Part shown: one piece after another, positions 56,070 to 64,000 of the stretch
Layout: the number at the start of each line of letters is the position of its first letter
Position numbering within the stretch: position 1 is the stretch's first letter
From: CAMLDH01 sp966250375
GTDB taxonomy: Bacteria > Pseudomonadota > Gammaproteobacteria > Burkholderiales > Burkholderiaceae_D
Reading direction: 5' to 3'
Length of the DNA: 64,000 bases
NCBI GenBank assembly: GCA_966250375.1
Contig: CBINHE010000008.1
Location: forward strand, 1 to 64,000
Notes under the pieces: model-generated
Database searches by the model: none
Seen by the model: the letters and a program-made list of their open reading frames with translations, nothing else
Told to the model about the DNA's origin: nothing
Position numbers and translations under genes: made by a program

Positions 56070-56603
56070 ATGAATCGAATTCTCATCGGCGCACTACTCA
56101 TTGGCCTGCTCAGCGCATGCGCCAGCACGCCGCCATCATCAACGCAACCAGGTTCGTTGTCTTCTGTTAAGGTCACTGCGACGAATAACAACACCGCAGC
56201 CACGCCAGCCAATGTGCAGCAAAGTGGTTTGGCTTCGTATAAAGATTCCGCCAATAGCCTGTTGCCGCAGAAGCGAAGCGTGTTTTTCGAGTTTGATCAA
56301 TATTTAATCGGCGATGAATACCGACCGATGATTGAGGCCCATGCAAAGCACCTCGCTGCAAACCGTAGTCAAAAAATCAAGATCGAGGGCAATGCCGATG
56401 AGCGAGGCAGTAGCGAATATAACTTGGCCTTGGGGCAAAAACGCGCACATGCCGTCATGGAGGCGATGAGGGTACTCGGTGTACAGGAAAACCAGATCGA
56501 AGCTATTAGCTGGGGAAGAGAACGCCCCAAAGCCATGGGGCACGATGAATCTGCTTGGGCGCAAAATCGTCGAGCGGATATCAAGTATGGCAACGAGAAA
56601 TAG
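56070..56603 (+). CDS. OmpA-domain lipoprotein (Pal-like)
   Basis: A 177-residue peptidoglycan-associated lipoprotein type. The signal ends with a lipobox LLSAC (Cys about residue 16). A linker leads to an OmpA-like domain: SVFFEFDQYLIGDEYRPMIEAHAKHL, IKIEGNADERGSSEYNLALGQKRAHAVMEAMRVLGV and the end AWAQNRRADIKY, with the Asp and Arg that bind diaminopimelate. It stands outside the tol-pal operon, so it is probably a paralogue. GGGAAAG precedes the ATG at 56070. Follows the two-component system by about 245 bp. Confidence 0.9.
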   Translation: MNRILIGALLIGLLSACASTPPSSTQPGSLSSVKVTATNNNTAATPANVQQSGLASYKDSANSLLPQKRSVFFEFDQYLIGDEYRPMIEAHAKHLAANRSQKIKIEGNADERGSSEYNLALGQKRAHAVMEAMRVLGVQENQIEAISWGRERPKAMGHDESAWAQNRRADIKYGNEK

Positions 56604-57046
56604 CCAATGTCGTCGTTTTAGCCAGCGTGTATATGCCGCATAGGAAATCAAGAATGCTTGTGACATGTAAACCCGTAGTGCACACAATTACACAATATAA
56701 GGCAGCAACAGAGAAGCCAAATGCGATGAGGTAAATACCGGACCTTTTAAGCCCCATTATTGGGGCTTTTTTTCTGTTTGACGCGATTCATGCGCATCTG
56801 CCAACTTGAAAACTGGATAGGGAGCCAATGGCTTGGCAATACATTCCTGGTCGGGATTTTGATTGTGTCTGAAAAGAATATATCTGCCTGCCACTATCAC
56901 TCCGTGTCGGCTTCGCTACGGCATAGCGTCGATCGCTGGCCGATGCCTATATCCACATTAGGTCGTCACGATAAGCAATCTCATCCATTCCCAAATCAGC
57001 ACGAAAGACAAGTCGCAATACCGATCGTTCGAAGGAGGATCAAGCA
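56604..57046. other. Spacer between OmpA-type gene and the three-gene operon
   Basis: 443 bp holding the OmpA gene terminator (separate entry) and presumably the promoter of the operon that starts at 57047. I see no coding frame with support and no clear operator. A very strong ribosome site, GAAGGAGG (57031-57038), lies just before the next ATG. Confidence 0.45.
56749..56773 (+). terminator. Rho-independent terminator after OmpA-type gene
   Basis: AGCCCCA-TTAT-TGGGGCT (56750-56767) followed by a run of T to 56773. The stem is preceded by AA, giving partial bidirectionality. Confidence 0.88.
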
Positions 57047-58159
57047 ATGATGGACGGAGTGGTCAGTTGCCATGCTACTGCCAAATGCGCCGCCTGTGCC
57101 GCGTTGTTGGCGGGGCTGCTCGGACCGTTGCAGATGCATGCTGCGACGTCGGGTCTGCGCACGGAAGACGCACGGAAGATGCGCGCTGGCGTGCTGCATG
57201 ATCTGGCAGCACTGGCCACGATCCGGCCAAAAAAATGTATTGAAGCAAAAAACGCAGAACTGTCGATACGTGGATGGCGCGCAAGTACGGCGCAATGCGC
57301 ATGGCAGAACCGGTTACAAATGCGGCGTTGGGAAGCGGACCAGGCCAGCGATCTCGAGCATTGTGTAAGCAGGCAAGCGCTGTGGTGGGCAAGAGCCCGG
57401 TCCCGCGCTACGCCAGCGGCGGGACCCGTGGCATGGAACGGCACGTGGTCCGCGCAGAGTTTGATCGATGATTCCGGTCCGCAAAAACGTGTGGCCATTA
57501 TTGAACGCAGCGCAAATGGATCATGGGTGGCCACCGAATGGCGTTGGACGCCGTCACCGCGAGCGGCGACTCGCAAGTGGCAAGAGGGGCGATGGAAGCT
57601 GCTTACCGACGCAGCGATTGGAATCCGGCAATCGACGCCCAAGGAGTCGGTTCCCCATGAAGTCGCGCCGCTCTTGGCGACTTGGGAGAAAAACCTGCGC
57701 GGAAGAGCAGGTGAGGTGTCGGAGGCAAGCTGGCTGTGGGAACGCGATGGCTTGTGCATGCGCATGGAAACGGTAGGGCTGAGTCAGGCGCAGCTCCATT
57801 TGCCCTACTCGAAGGAGGATGGCCGATTGGAGCAGCGTGCGGCAATGCAACTGCGGCTGGCGCGGACTTATCCAAAAGCCACATGGCTGACGCCGTTTCG
57901 CTTGCTTCCCATGCCGAATTCGACGCCACGAGGCGGTGCGAAATATGAAGCGATATGGATAGAAAATGCAACGGTGAAAGGGCAACTCTGGATGCCAGGC
58001 AAAGTCGATGGTGCTGTCTTGCGTGCACGAATAGCGGTGGCGTTGCCCGCGAAAAAAGACAGTGAAACAGAGGCGGCGGCAGCTGCCAGTATCGCCCAGT
58101 CAATCGATAGTGAACTGATCGGCTTGGCAACCACATGGGCGTTCGACAATGAGCGCTGA
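57047..58159 (+). CDS. Unknown exported protein, first gene of antiporter-ligase operon
   Basis: A 370-residue protein I do not recognise. An N-terminal hydrophobic stretch (CAACAALLAGLLGPLQMHA, about 14-32) ends like a signal peptide at HAATSG. The mature part is Arg/Trp-rich (WRASTAQCAWQNRLQMRRWEAD; WSAQSLIDDSGP; WVATEWRWTPSP) with paired cysteines, suggesting a soluble periplasmic protein. Late segments LPYSKEDGRLEQRAAMQLRLARTYP and VALPAKKDSETEAAAAASIA are alanine-rich. Best ribosome site in the window (GAAGGAGG). Its stop overlaps the antiporter start by 11 bp, so it is coupled to it. Confidence 0.7.
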   Translation: MMDGVVSCHATAKCAACAALLAGLLGPLQMHAATSGLRTEDARKMRAGVLHDLAALATIRPKKCIEAKNAELSIRGWRASTAQCAWQNRLQMRRWEADQASDLEHCVSRQALWWARARSRATPAAGPVAWNGTWSAQSLIDDSGPQKRVAIIERSANGSWVATEWRWTPSPRAATRKWQEGRWKLLTDAAIGIRQSTPKESVPHEVAPLLATWEKNLRGRAGEVSEASWLWERDGLCMRMETVGLSQAQLHLPYSKEDGRLEQRAAMQLRLARTYPKATWLTPFRLLPMPNSTPRGGAKYEAIWIENATVKGQLWMPGKVDGAVLRARIAVALPAKKDSETEAAAAASIAQSIDSELIGLATTWAFDNER

Positions 58160-59372
58160 TTTCGCGGATATGCGCATGACGCAGCTATGGCTGCTGTCGC
58201 CGTTAGCAATTATCGGTGCGGGCCTGTTGCTCTCGCAGATTGTGGGGATTGGGCTGCAAACAAGGGGCGTGCCAAAACTGTATGGCGCGGTCATCGCCGG
58301 ATTGATCCTGGGTGTCAGCGGCCTCAGACTGGTAGATGTGCCGTTGCTGTCCCAATTTCAAGAACTGTTCAATGCGGCGGCTGCACTGGTGTTGTTCGAG
58401 GTTGGAAGAAAGATGGATCTGGTGTGGCTCTGGAAAAGTGGGCGTCAAGGAGTGAGTCTCGTTCTGGCATGCCTACTGAGAGGATTTGCAGCAACTATTT
58501 GTCTTGTGATATTCGGGTTAGGGTGGGGCGAGGCAATCTTCATCGGCGCCATACTGATTGCGGCAAACCCAATAATATATGCGTCGATGGCCTCCGATTC
58601 GGATGCGAGTGGAGTCGCAACCTATGCCAGCGCCAACATGGTTGGATTAAGCAACTTGATAGCGTTGCTGGCATTGGCTGCAGCGCTTGCATGGATAAAA
58701 AGCCATGAGAGTGGCGCCGTCACAGGTTTCGGAATGGAGTTGGCCAAGCAGGGATCAAAACTGGCGCTGGGCGTGGTCATCGCATTGTTCTGCTATGGGC
58801 TTTATGCGCTCGCCACGCGCGTCTGCAAAGCGCAGGCCAGCATGCGACCCGCTATGTTGCTTGCCGCGCTGCTGATGGATTTGGGTCTCTGCTCGGTGAG
58901 TTCGTCCAGCGCGCTGCTGTCGTTGCTGCTCATGGGGCTGCTGCTGAGAAATGCGGAGAAGCGGGATAACGTTTTTCAAGCGCAGATCAAGACCGGACAA
59001 GACATCGGCTACGCGCTGCTCTTTATGATGTCCGCCTCCTTGGTGGGAGTGCAACAGCTCATGAACTTTTCATTCCTGCTGTTGGCGCTGCTTATTTTTC
59101 TGGCCAGAATCGTCGTTACTCGCGTGGCGCTCATGCCAAGTGCAGCGTGGGGCGGGCAGAAGAAAAATGCGATGGCCGTCTCGCTATGCTCATTGGTAAG
59201 TTTTGGTTCTTTGATCGTGGACAATTCCATGGCAGGCTATCCGGGGTTAAGTGAGACAGCTGCTCAAATCATGGCGGCACTTCTCGGATTGAATGTGCTG
59301 CTGGCGCCCGCTCTGACTTGGTGGGGATTGAAAATGGCTGGGGAGACGCATGAGGAGGATGCACATGCTTGA
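58149..59372 (+). CDS. Cation/proton antiporter-like membrane protein
   Basis: A 407-residue protein with about 11-13 hydrophobic helices over its whole length and the layout of monovalent cation:proton antiporter family 2: GVPKLYGAVIAGLILGVSGLRL, FNAAAALVLFEVGRKMDL, IGAILIAANPIIYASMASDSDASGVATYASANMVGLSN, LSETAAQIMAALLGLNVLLAPALTWW. Unlike KefB/KefC it ends right after the membrane domain, with no Rossmann RCK/TrkA-N domain. Ion specificity cannot be read. Overlaps genes on both sides (11 bp and 8 bp). Confidence 0.82.
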   Translation: MSADFADMRMTQLWLLSPLAIIGAGLLLSQIVGIGLQTRGVPKLYGAVIAGLILGVSGLRLVDVPLLSQFQELFNAAAALVLFEVGRKMDLVWLWKSGRQGVSLVLACLLRGFAATICLVIFGLGWGEAIFIGAILIAANPIIYASMASDSDASGVATYASANMVGLSNLIALLALAAALAWIKSHESGAVTGFGMELAKQGSKLALGVVIALFCYGLYALATRVCKAQASMRPAMLLAALLMDLGLCSVSSSSALLSLLLMGLLLRNAEKRDNVFQAQIKTGQDIGYALLFMMSASLVGVQQLMNFSFLLLALLIFLARIVVTRVALMPSAAWGGQKKNAMAVSLCSLVSFGSLIVDNSMAGYPGLSETAAQIMAALLGLNVLLAPALTWWGLKMAGETHEEDAHA

Positions 59373-60558
59373 TGCCGTCTTGCGCATTTCGGGAGTGAAC
59401 GCGAGCGCACAAGCGTTGGCTGTCGCAGGGAGCGGAACGGCGTTTTTACCTCCATTCAATATTTCGCAAATGGGGTCGATGGGCATTGAGCTCGAATTGA
59501 TGGTGCTGGACCGATTGACCTACGATTTGCTTCCTGCTGCCCCCGACATCCTTAGACTTTTGGATTTGCAGAAAAAGCAGTGGATGGCCACCCCGGAGGT
59601 CACCACCTCGATGCTGGAAGTGGCGACCTCGGTGCTGGACGGCTACGCGCAGGCAGCCGCACAGATTGAAGAAATCAGAGCAAGCGTGCAGCGCGCGGCC
59701 TTCCAGGTTGGCGCCGCCATATCGGGAGGCGGCGCACATCCATTCCAGAAATGGAGCGCACAACGCATCTACCCCAAGGAGCGATATCAGCACTCGGCGA
59801 AGAAATTCGGCTATTTGGCCAAGCTTTTCACGGTGTTCGGGATGCACGTCCACATTGGCGTGCCTAGCGCCGACGAGGCTATCCGGATTTGCGCATGGCT
59901 GACGCAAAGAGCGCCATTGTTCATCGCGCTCTCCGCAAATTCACCTTGTTGGCAGGGGGAAAACTCTGGATTTTGCAGTTCGCGAAGCAACGTAGTCGGG
60001 GCTTTTCCCATGAGTGGCACCATGCCCTCGCATATCAGGACGTGGGATCAATTCCAATCGCACTTTGACCGATTGGCAGGCCATGGGATCGTCAATAGTA
60101 TCAAGGATTTCTACTGGGATGTGAGGCCCAAGCCAGAATACGGGACGGTGGAGTTGCGCGTGCTGGACACGCCGTTGAAGCCGGCATATGCAGCGGCGCT
60201 GGCAAGCTATGCGAGGGAACTTTGCATCGAGGTCTTCGAGCGTCCTGGTGTATGGCCATCCAGCGAATGCAAGGAGTTGTACGCCTGGAACAGGTTCAAT
60301 GCAGCCAAGGATGGGGTCGAGGGGATGTGGATTGATCCGGAAGACGGCGCCAAGCGATCCATCGCCAATGTAGTGGCAATCGACTTGGAGCGCTTGTCGG
60401 CAAAATCCAGAGACCCGGATTTTGCCCAAGCATGCTGCATGATCCATGAATTGATGGAACGTGGTGGACAGGCACGCTGGCTCAAAGCCCATATGGCTGA
60501 TGGCTCGGGGATGAACGATTTGGCTAGGGTGGCAAGCGAAATGTTTGACTCGCCCTGA
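59365..60558 (+). CDS. YbdK-type carboxylate-amine ligase (GCS2 family)
   Basis: A 397-residue ATP-dependent ligase of the glutamate-cysteine ligase 2 family. Motifs: FNISQMGSMGIELELMVLDRLTYDLLP, WMATPEVTTSMLEVATSV, GAAISGGGAHPFQKWSAQRIYPKERY, GMHVHIGVPSADEAIRI, GFCSSRSNVVGAFPMSGTMP and YGTVELRVLDTPL. YbdK has weak glutamate-cysteine ligase activity; true substrates are unclear. GAGGAGG (59352-59358) fixes the start at the ATG 59365, 6 bp downstream; earlier ATGs at 59350 and 59359 are badly placed. Overlaps the antiporter stop by 8 bp. Confidence 0.87.
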   Translation: MLDAVLRISGVNASAQALAVAGSGTAFLPPFNISQMGSMGIELELMVLDRLTYDLLPAAPDILRLLDLQKKQWMATPEVTTSMLEVATSVLDGYAQAAAQIEEIRASVQRAAFQVGAAISGGGAHPFQKWSAQRIYPKERYQHSAKKFGYLAKLFTVFGMHVHIGVPSADEAIRICAWLTQRAPLFIALSANSPCWQGENSGFCSSRSNVVGAFPMSGTMPSHIRTWDQFQSHFDRLAGHGIVNSIKDFYWDVRPKPEYGTVELRVLDTPLKPAYAAALASYARELCIEVFERPGVWPSSECKELYAWNRFNAAKDGVEGMWIDPEDGAKRSIANVVAIDLERLSAKSRDPDFAQACCMIHELMERGGQARWLKAHMADGSGMNDLARVASEMFDSP

Positions 60559-60691
60559 ATTTCATCGCATCGAAATCACAATTAGAAAATTCTTTATCAT
60601 GTACAAAAATTCATTAAGCCTCTTGAGAGTTTACATTGGCTTTCTATTTTGTAAGAGAGTTGGCCCTAATCATCAATTAGGGGAGTCACAT

Positions 60692-61837
60692 ATGGCCCTG
60701 CCCACGCTTGTGGCACTTTTTATATTGCTACAAGTTCTTTTCGGCATGCCGCCTGCATTGGCTAAAGGTACATCAGCAACAACCACCCCTTCAAAAAAAT
60801 ACGTCGTCAAAAAATCCACTGTTTCCAAGCGGAAAGCAAAAATTGCTACTAGCGCGAAACGGCGTTCTGTTGCGAATAAAAGTGCAAAAGCCTCTACAAA
60901 TTTACGTAAGAAACGAACTAAAAAAAGCATTACTGTGACTCTGCGTGGCAAGCGTAAAGTGATTCATGCGCGGGGTGTGCCGGTCACCAAGATCCGTCGG
61001 GCACCGATGGTCTTGAGCGCAGGTGAACAGGCCGGTTTGAACCTGACAAATGACGCGTTGGATCTGCAATCCAATGCAGTATTGGTATTGGATCCGTCCA
61101 ATTCTAAAGTATTGTTCTCAAAAAATTCGAATGCAGTGTTGCCGATCGCGTCGCTCACGAAATTAATGACCGCTTTGGTGGTAGTGGAATCGCATCAGGA
61201 CATGGCGGAAGTGCTTGCAGTTACAGACGAGGACATCGACCGCCTCAAAAATACTTCTTCGCGCTTGCGTATCGGTTCGAAATTGACACGTGCCAACATG
61301 CTCCATATTGCACTAATGAGTTCGGAGAATCGCGCAGCATCGGCACTGGGGCGGCACTATCCGGGTGGTGTGAATGCCTTCGTTGCCGCCATGAATGCCA
61401 AAGCGAAAGCGCTTGGCATGACAGACACACACTACGTCGAACCCACAGGACTTTCCAGTTTAAATGTCTCTAGCGCACACGACTTGGCGAAACTCGTTAT
61501 GGAAGCGCAACGACATCCAATCATTCGCGAATATTCCACCAATACTGAATATGCGGTAGATCCTGGCGGGCCAATGCTGCAATATAAAAACTCCAACCGT
61601 CTAGTGAAAAATCCGGAATGGAAAATCGGTCTGCAAAAAACCGGCTACATTTCTGAAGCAGGACGTTGTCTTGTTATGCAAGCCATGATTGAGGGCCGGG
61701 CGATCGTGATGGTATTTTTGGATGGGAAAGGAAAATTTTCGCGCTCATCAGATGCCGGACGTATCCGAAAATGGTTGGAAACGGTCAAGATGCCAGCGAT
61801 GTTGCAGGCAGCGGCTAATGTCAAACTGAGTCCCTAG
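60692..61837 (+). CDS. pbpG: D-alanyl-D-alanine endopeptidase (PBP7/8 type)
   Basis: S11-family penicillin-binding protein of 381 residues. Signal segment ALPTLVALFILLQVLFGMPP; then a very basic Lys/Ser/Thr region (residues 30-90, SKKYVVKKSTVSKRKAKIA) that may bind the envelope. Catalytic motifs: SLTK (SxxK), SEN (SxN in LMSSENRAA), KTG (LQKTGYIS). Length and lack of a C-terminal membrane helix favour endopeptidase PbpG over DacA/DacC. AGGGGAG at 60679-60685 supports the ATG 60692; the frame is open upstream to 60545. Its TAG stop lies within the left terminal repeat of the element that follows. Confidence 0.9.
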   Translation: MALPTLVALFILLQVLFGMPPALAKGTSATTTPSKKYVVKKSTVSKRKAKIATSAKRRSVANKSAKASTNLRKKRTKKSITVTLRGKRKVIHARGVPVTKIRRAPMVLSAGEQAGLNLTNDALDLQSNAVLVLDPSNSKVLFSKNSNAVLPIASLTKLMTALVVVESHQDMAEVLAVTDEDIDRLKNTSSRLRIGSKLTRANMLHIALMSSENRAASALGRHYPGGVNAFVAAMNAKAKALGMTDTHYVEPTGLSSLNVSSAHDLAKLVMEAQRHPIIREYSTNTEYAVDPGGPMLQYKNSNRLVKNPEWKIGLQKTGYISEAGRCLVMQAMIEGRAIVMVFLDGKGKFSRSSDAGRIRKWLETVKMPAMLQAAANVKLSP

Positions 61838-62100
61838 TAATCAGTCAAGCTGAATCGACGGGCATAAATCGCGTCTTTTCCCGCTTGGCAGCGTTGCTCG
61901 TCGTTGCATAGCTCGCTATGCTGCCTCCTCACCCTTGCAGGGCGCGCATTGGCTTGCAAGCCAATGCCGTTATGCAGGCGTGGAGCAGTGCTCCACGAAT
62001 TCCCTGCTCCACCATGCCATTCGAAACCCCTGCTTCACCCTTGCCAGACGAAAAAATCCATCGATTCCTTTCCCGTCAATTCAACTTGACTGACTACTAG
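61834..62100. mobile_element. MITE-like element with imperfect terminal inverted repeats
   Basis: The first 29 bp (61834-61862, CTAGTAATCAGTCAAG...) and the reverse complement of the last 29 bp (62072-62100, CTAGTAGTCAGTCAAG...) match at 26 positions, with weaker similarity running about 25 bp further in. The 267-bp interior has no gene but has local palindromes: CATTGGCTTGCAAGCCAATG (perfect, about 61948-61967), GCATAGCTCGCTATGC and GTGGAGCAGTGCTCCAC. This is the layout of a non-autonomous element. No transposase is nearby. A clear target duplication is not visible. Confidence 0.6.
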
Positions 62101-62334
62101 AGAATTGCTCTCCTTATTCTCCTCCTGAGAATTGTTTGTCGATGCGCAAGGTTGTGGCAGAAATCTTTCATGAGTGAGACTTGATCCGGAACTTGTCCCG
62201 GATCCACACCATCAAATTGGCGCGTATCAAGTGTTGTCATGGCCCCCCGTCAAACGGGTGGCGCAGGTGCCGCAATGGCGCATGCATTGTCCGATTTACG
62301 CTTGTTACCTATCAATTGCATGGAATATACGGTC

Positions 62335-63189
62335 ATGACCACCCTCTTGAAAAAAACCGCCCTTTCTTCCTTGCCGCAAGAGTGGCAGGTATGGATCACC
62401 GATAATCTGGCGCGTGCCTGCGAACCTGGCAGCATGGCGCAGGTTATGGTAAGAGACGGCCACTTCGAGCAAACTCTGGCACGGGCCGCCATTGAAGAAG
62501 CGCGGGGGATGCGCGGCGCTATAGCGTCCGCCTTCCAAACGATGCCGGACATCAATACTACAACCAACAAAATCCAGACGCCGGACCGGCAGGTCGATGT
62601 TCTGCTGACACTCGACAAACCGCGTATCGTCTTGCTCGGCAATGTCTTGAGCGATGAGGAATGCGACGCGCTTGTTACATTCAGCGAGCAGCGTCTTGCG
62701 CGCTCGCCGGTGGTGGGAGATAGCGATGGCAGCGACCAAATGTACGCGCACAGAACCAGCCGCGGTGCAATGTTGCAAAGGAATGAAACCGCGCTGATTG
62801 CACGCGTCGACGCGCGTCTGGCCGCGCTTGCTGCGTGGCCCGTTGAACGCGGAGAAGGCATGCAAATCCTGCGCTATGAAACAGGCAATGAATACCGAGC
62901 GCATTTCGATTGGTTCGATCCCGCTCTTCCAGGGCCGCGCAAGCATTTGGAGCGCGGCGGGCAGCGCCTCGGTACCTTCGTGATTTATTTAAGCGAGGTC
63001 GAACAGGGGGGCGGCACCGCATTTCCGGCCATCGGTCTTGAAGTGCAACCGAAAAAAGGCGGCGCAGTATTTTTTGCCAACACTGATCCGGCTGGCGTTC
63101 CCGATCGACAAACCTTGCATGCCGGAATGCCGGTGATAAAAGGCGTGAAATTTGTCGCCAACAAATGGCTGCGGGAACGCAATTATTGA
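62335..63189 (+). CDS. Prolyl-4-hydroxylase-like 2OG-Fe(II) oxygenase
   Basis: About 284 residues. The C-terminal double-stranded beta-helix domain has the iron triad in YRAHFDWFDPA (HxD) and TLHAGMPV (distal His), with the 2-oxoglutarate lysine in KGVKFVANKW; ILRYETGNEY and GTFVIYLSEVEQGGGTAFP are P4H signatures. An N-terminal part (LPQEWQVWITDNLARACEPGSMAQVMVRDG) is typical of betaproteobacterial members. The frame opens at an ATG at 62239, but the added residues look non-conserved; the ATG at 62335 is preferred. The target of hydroxylation is unknown. Confidence 0.87.
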   Translation: MTTLLKKTALSSLPQEWQVWITDNLARACEPGSMAQVMVRDGHFEQTLARAAIEEARGMRGAIASAFQTMPDINTTTNKIQTPDRQVDVLLTLDKPRIVLLGNVLSDEECDALVTFSEQRLARSPVVGDSDGSDQMYAHRTSRGAMLQRNETALIARVDARLAALAAWPVERGEGMQILRYETGNEYRAHFDWFDPALPGPRKHLERGGQRLGTFVIYLSEVEQGGGTAFPAIGLEVQPKKGGAVFFANTDPAGVPDRQTLHAGMPVIKGVKFVANKWLRERNY

Positions 63190-63599
63190 GACGGCTTTCA
63201 ACTAAGTAACAGGGCAAAATTAATTGTGATTTCTACGCGGTATTTTTTGTAGGGGCGGGCCTTGCCCGCGATAAGGAGTGAGCACATGCAAGCTATCGCG
63301 GGCAAGGCCCGCTCCTACAAATTCACCATTTCTTTTGCATGGCTACTTTTAAGTAACCGAACAAAATTCGTTGTGATTGCTGCGCGATATTTTTTATAGA
63401 AGCAGACCCTGGCCCCACCGACGTTAGCGCGTATAGCGGTTGCAGACATGGTCCACGTCTGGAACAAAAGAATAATTTTTTTACATGAAGGATTAGACCG
63501 AACGACAACGGCATTGCGCTGTCTATCAGCAAGGCATATTAAATGTCGATTTGCCCAGCAACCGTGTCGCCAATAAATCGCTGAAGAAGAAAGGAAAGA
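63190..63599. other. Repeat-filled intergenic region
   Basis: 410 bp without a supported gene. It contains an inverted REP pair (separate entry) and two imperfect direct copies of a 58-59 bp segment (63204-63261 and 63351-63409), both starting AAGTAAC and sharing TATTTTTT near the end. The second copy ends with a decayed version of the REP head. Confidence 0.55.
63248..63319. repeat. Inverted pair of GTAG-headed REP-like sequences (REPIN-like)
   Basis: Arms at 63248-63273 and 63294-63319 are 26 bp each and complementary at 25 positions, around a 20-bp spacer. Each arm has its own small hairpin (GCGGGC-CTT-GCCCGC in the left arm) and a GTAG foot (63249-63252; CTAC at 63315-63318 on the other side). 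Two REPs facing each other is the REPIN form mobilised by RAYT transposases in other genera. Confidence 0.7.
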
Positions 63600-64000
63600 A
63601 TGCGTTTTCAATCTGTTCGTCTGTCCTTGCGTTTTATCGTGCCTCTGGCTTTGATGTTAAGCCTGGTTGCATTTGTGGTGGTGCCGTTAGTCGATAATCT
63701 TACTGCGCGCTGGTTTGTGCGGGATCTTGATGTACGCTCGCAGTTGCTTGCCAATGCGCTGCAGGAACCGCTTATGGAATACGTGCCGCAAAGAGCGGGC
63801 AGAAAAATCAATCAATTGTTCGACCGTGCAATTCAGGACCAACGGCTCTTTGCCATGGCATTTTGCAGTCCGGGCAAGAAACTGCTTTACAAGACTGTCA
63901 CGTATTCGGAGGAGTTGGGTTGCCTTACGCTTGATAGTAGCGGCATCCGGCAATCCACCGTGCAGTTGCCGCAAGGCCCGGTGCGAGTGACAGAAAGTGC
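63600..64000 (+). CDS. Membrane protein with periplasmic sensor-like region, cut by window end
   Basis: 133 codons are visible and the frame is still open at 64000. RFIVPLALMLSLVAFVVVPL (about residues 11-30) is a membrane helix, followed by DNLTARWFVRDLDVRSQLLANALQEPLMEYV and a probable periplasmic domain (FDRAIQDQRLFAMAFCSPGKKLLYKTVTY). The layout suggests a helix-sensor-helix protein, such as a HAMP-containing kinase. The segment RWFVRDLDVRSQL also reminds me of the N-terminal extension on some Burkholderiales trehalose-6-phosphate synthases. AAAGGAAAG precedes the ATG. Function cannot be fixed from this part. Confidence 0.6.
   Translation, partial: MRFQSVRLSLRFIVPLALMLSLVAFVVVPLVDNLTARWFVRDLDVRSQLLANALQEPLMEYVPQRAGRKINQLFDRAIQDQRLFAMAFCSPGKKLLYKTVTYSEELGCLTLDSSGIRQSTVQLPQGPVRVTES

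Noticed and set aside
59446..60492. Long minus-strand frames opposite the YbdK-type ligase
   Set aside because: Composition is that of antisense frames; the plus strand encodes a clear GCS2 ligase with a defined ribosome site.

Overview
The window reads as a bacterial chromosome segment from the Betaproteobacteria, order Burkholderiales, most like Oxalobacteraceae (Herminiimonas or a close relative). This is inferred from moderate GC (roughly the mid-50s percent by eye), the gene order (ppsR/ppsA; nfeD-qmcA; smpB/ratA; guaB-guaA; mltG-tmk-holB-pilZ-tatD) and protein character. I ran no database search. Genes are dense on both strands, and no rRNA, tRNA or CRISPR array was seen.

Layout. 0-4 kb: ppsR and ppsA are divergent around a small inverted-repeat element. 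4-13.6 kb is housekeeping: nfeD-qmcA, smpB, ratA-ratB, a DUF4124 gene, guaB, guaA, queE-queD, tadA and ldcA. 13.6-19.6 kb is a divergent sugar-acid island (aldose epimerase, SMP-30 lactonase and IlvD/Edd dehydratase on minus; SDR, dgoK and dgoA on plus) that together can make up an oxidative galactose (De Ley-Doudoroff) route. 19.7-25.1 kb: an ABC-F ATPase and the NAD de novo genes nadA-nadC with convergent nadB. 25.2-31.5 kb: a penicillin-amidase-family hydrolase, a membrane PAS-GGDEF-EAL protein and purT.

32.3-34.4 kb is a decaying patch: a perfect FNR-type site before a 26-codon hemN-like stub, a truncated SDR, an intact thioesterase, a truncated NADP-oxidoreductase and an intact SDR. 34.4-41.5 kb: a NRDE protein, DUF4936, ygfZ, then mltG-tmk-holB-pilZ-tatD-ankyrin.

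41.5-45.2 kb is accessory: an acyl-homoserine-lactone system (luxI, an rsaM-type gene, luxR) with a lux-box palindrome inside the 3' end of rsaM, next to IncP-like traL and traM genes and a duplicated, truncated traL start. 45.4-52.3 kb holds a Ser/Gly-rich secreted protein, a CMD-family protein, a class III aminotransferase with a KamA-type radical SAM enzyme and a divergent LysR regulator, DUF2726, a dnaE2 scrap and a hemerythrin-like protein. 53-56.6 kb: an RsuA-type pseudouridine synthase, a QseBC-like two-component system and an OmpA-type lipoprotein. 57.0-60.6 kb is a tightly overlapping three-gene operon (unknown exported protein, cation/proton antiporter without a regulatory domain, YbdK-type ligase); it is my best candidate for an undescribed system. 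It is followed by a pbpG-type endopeptidase whose stop codon lies in the terminal repeat of a MITE-like element, a prolyl-4-hydroxylase-like oxygenase, a REP doublet and the start of a membrane sensor-like protein cut by the window end.
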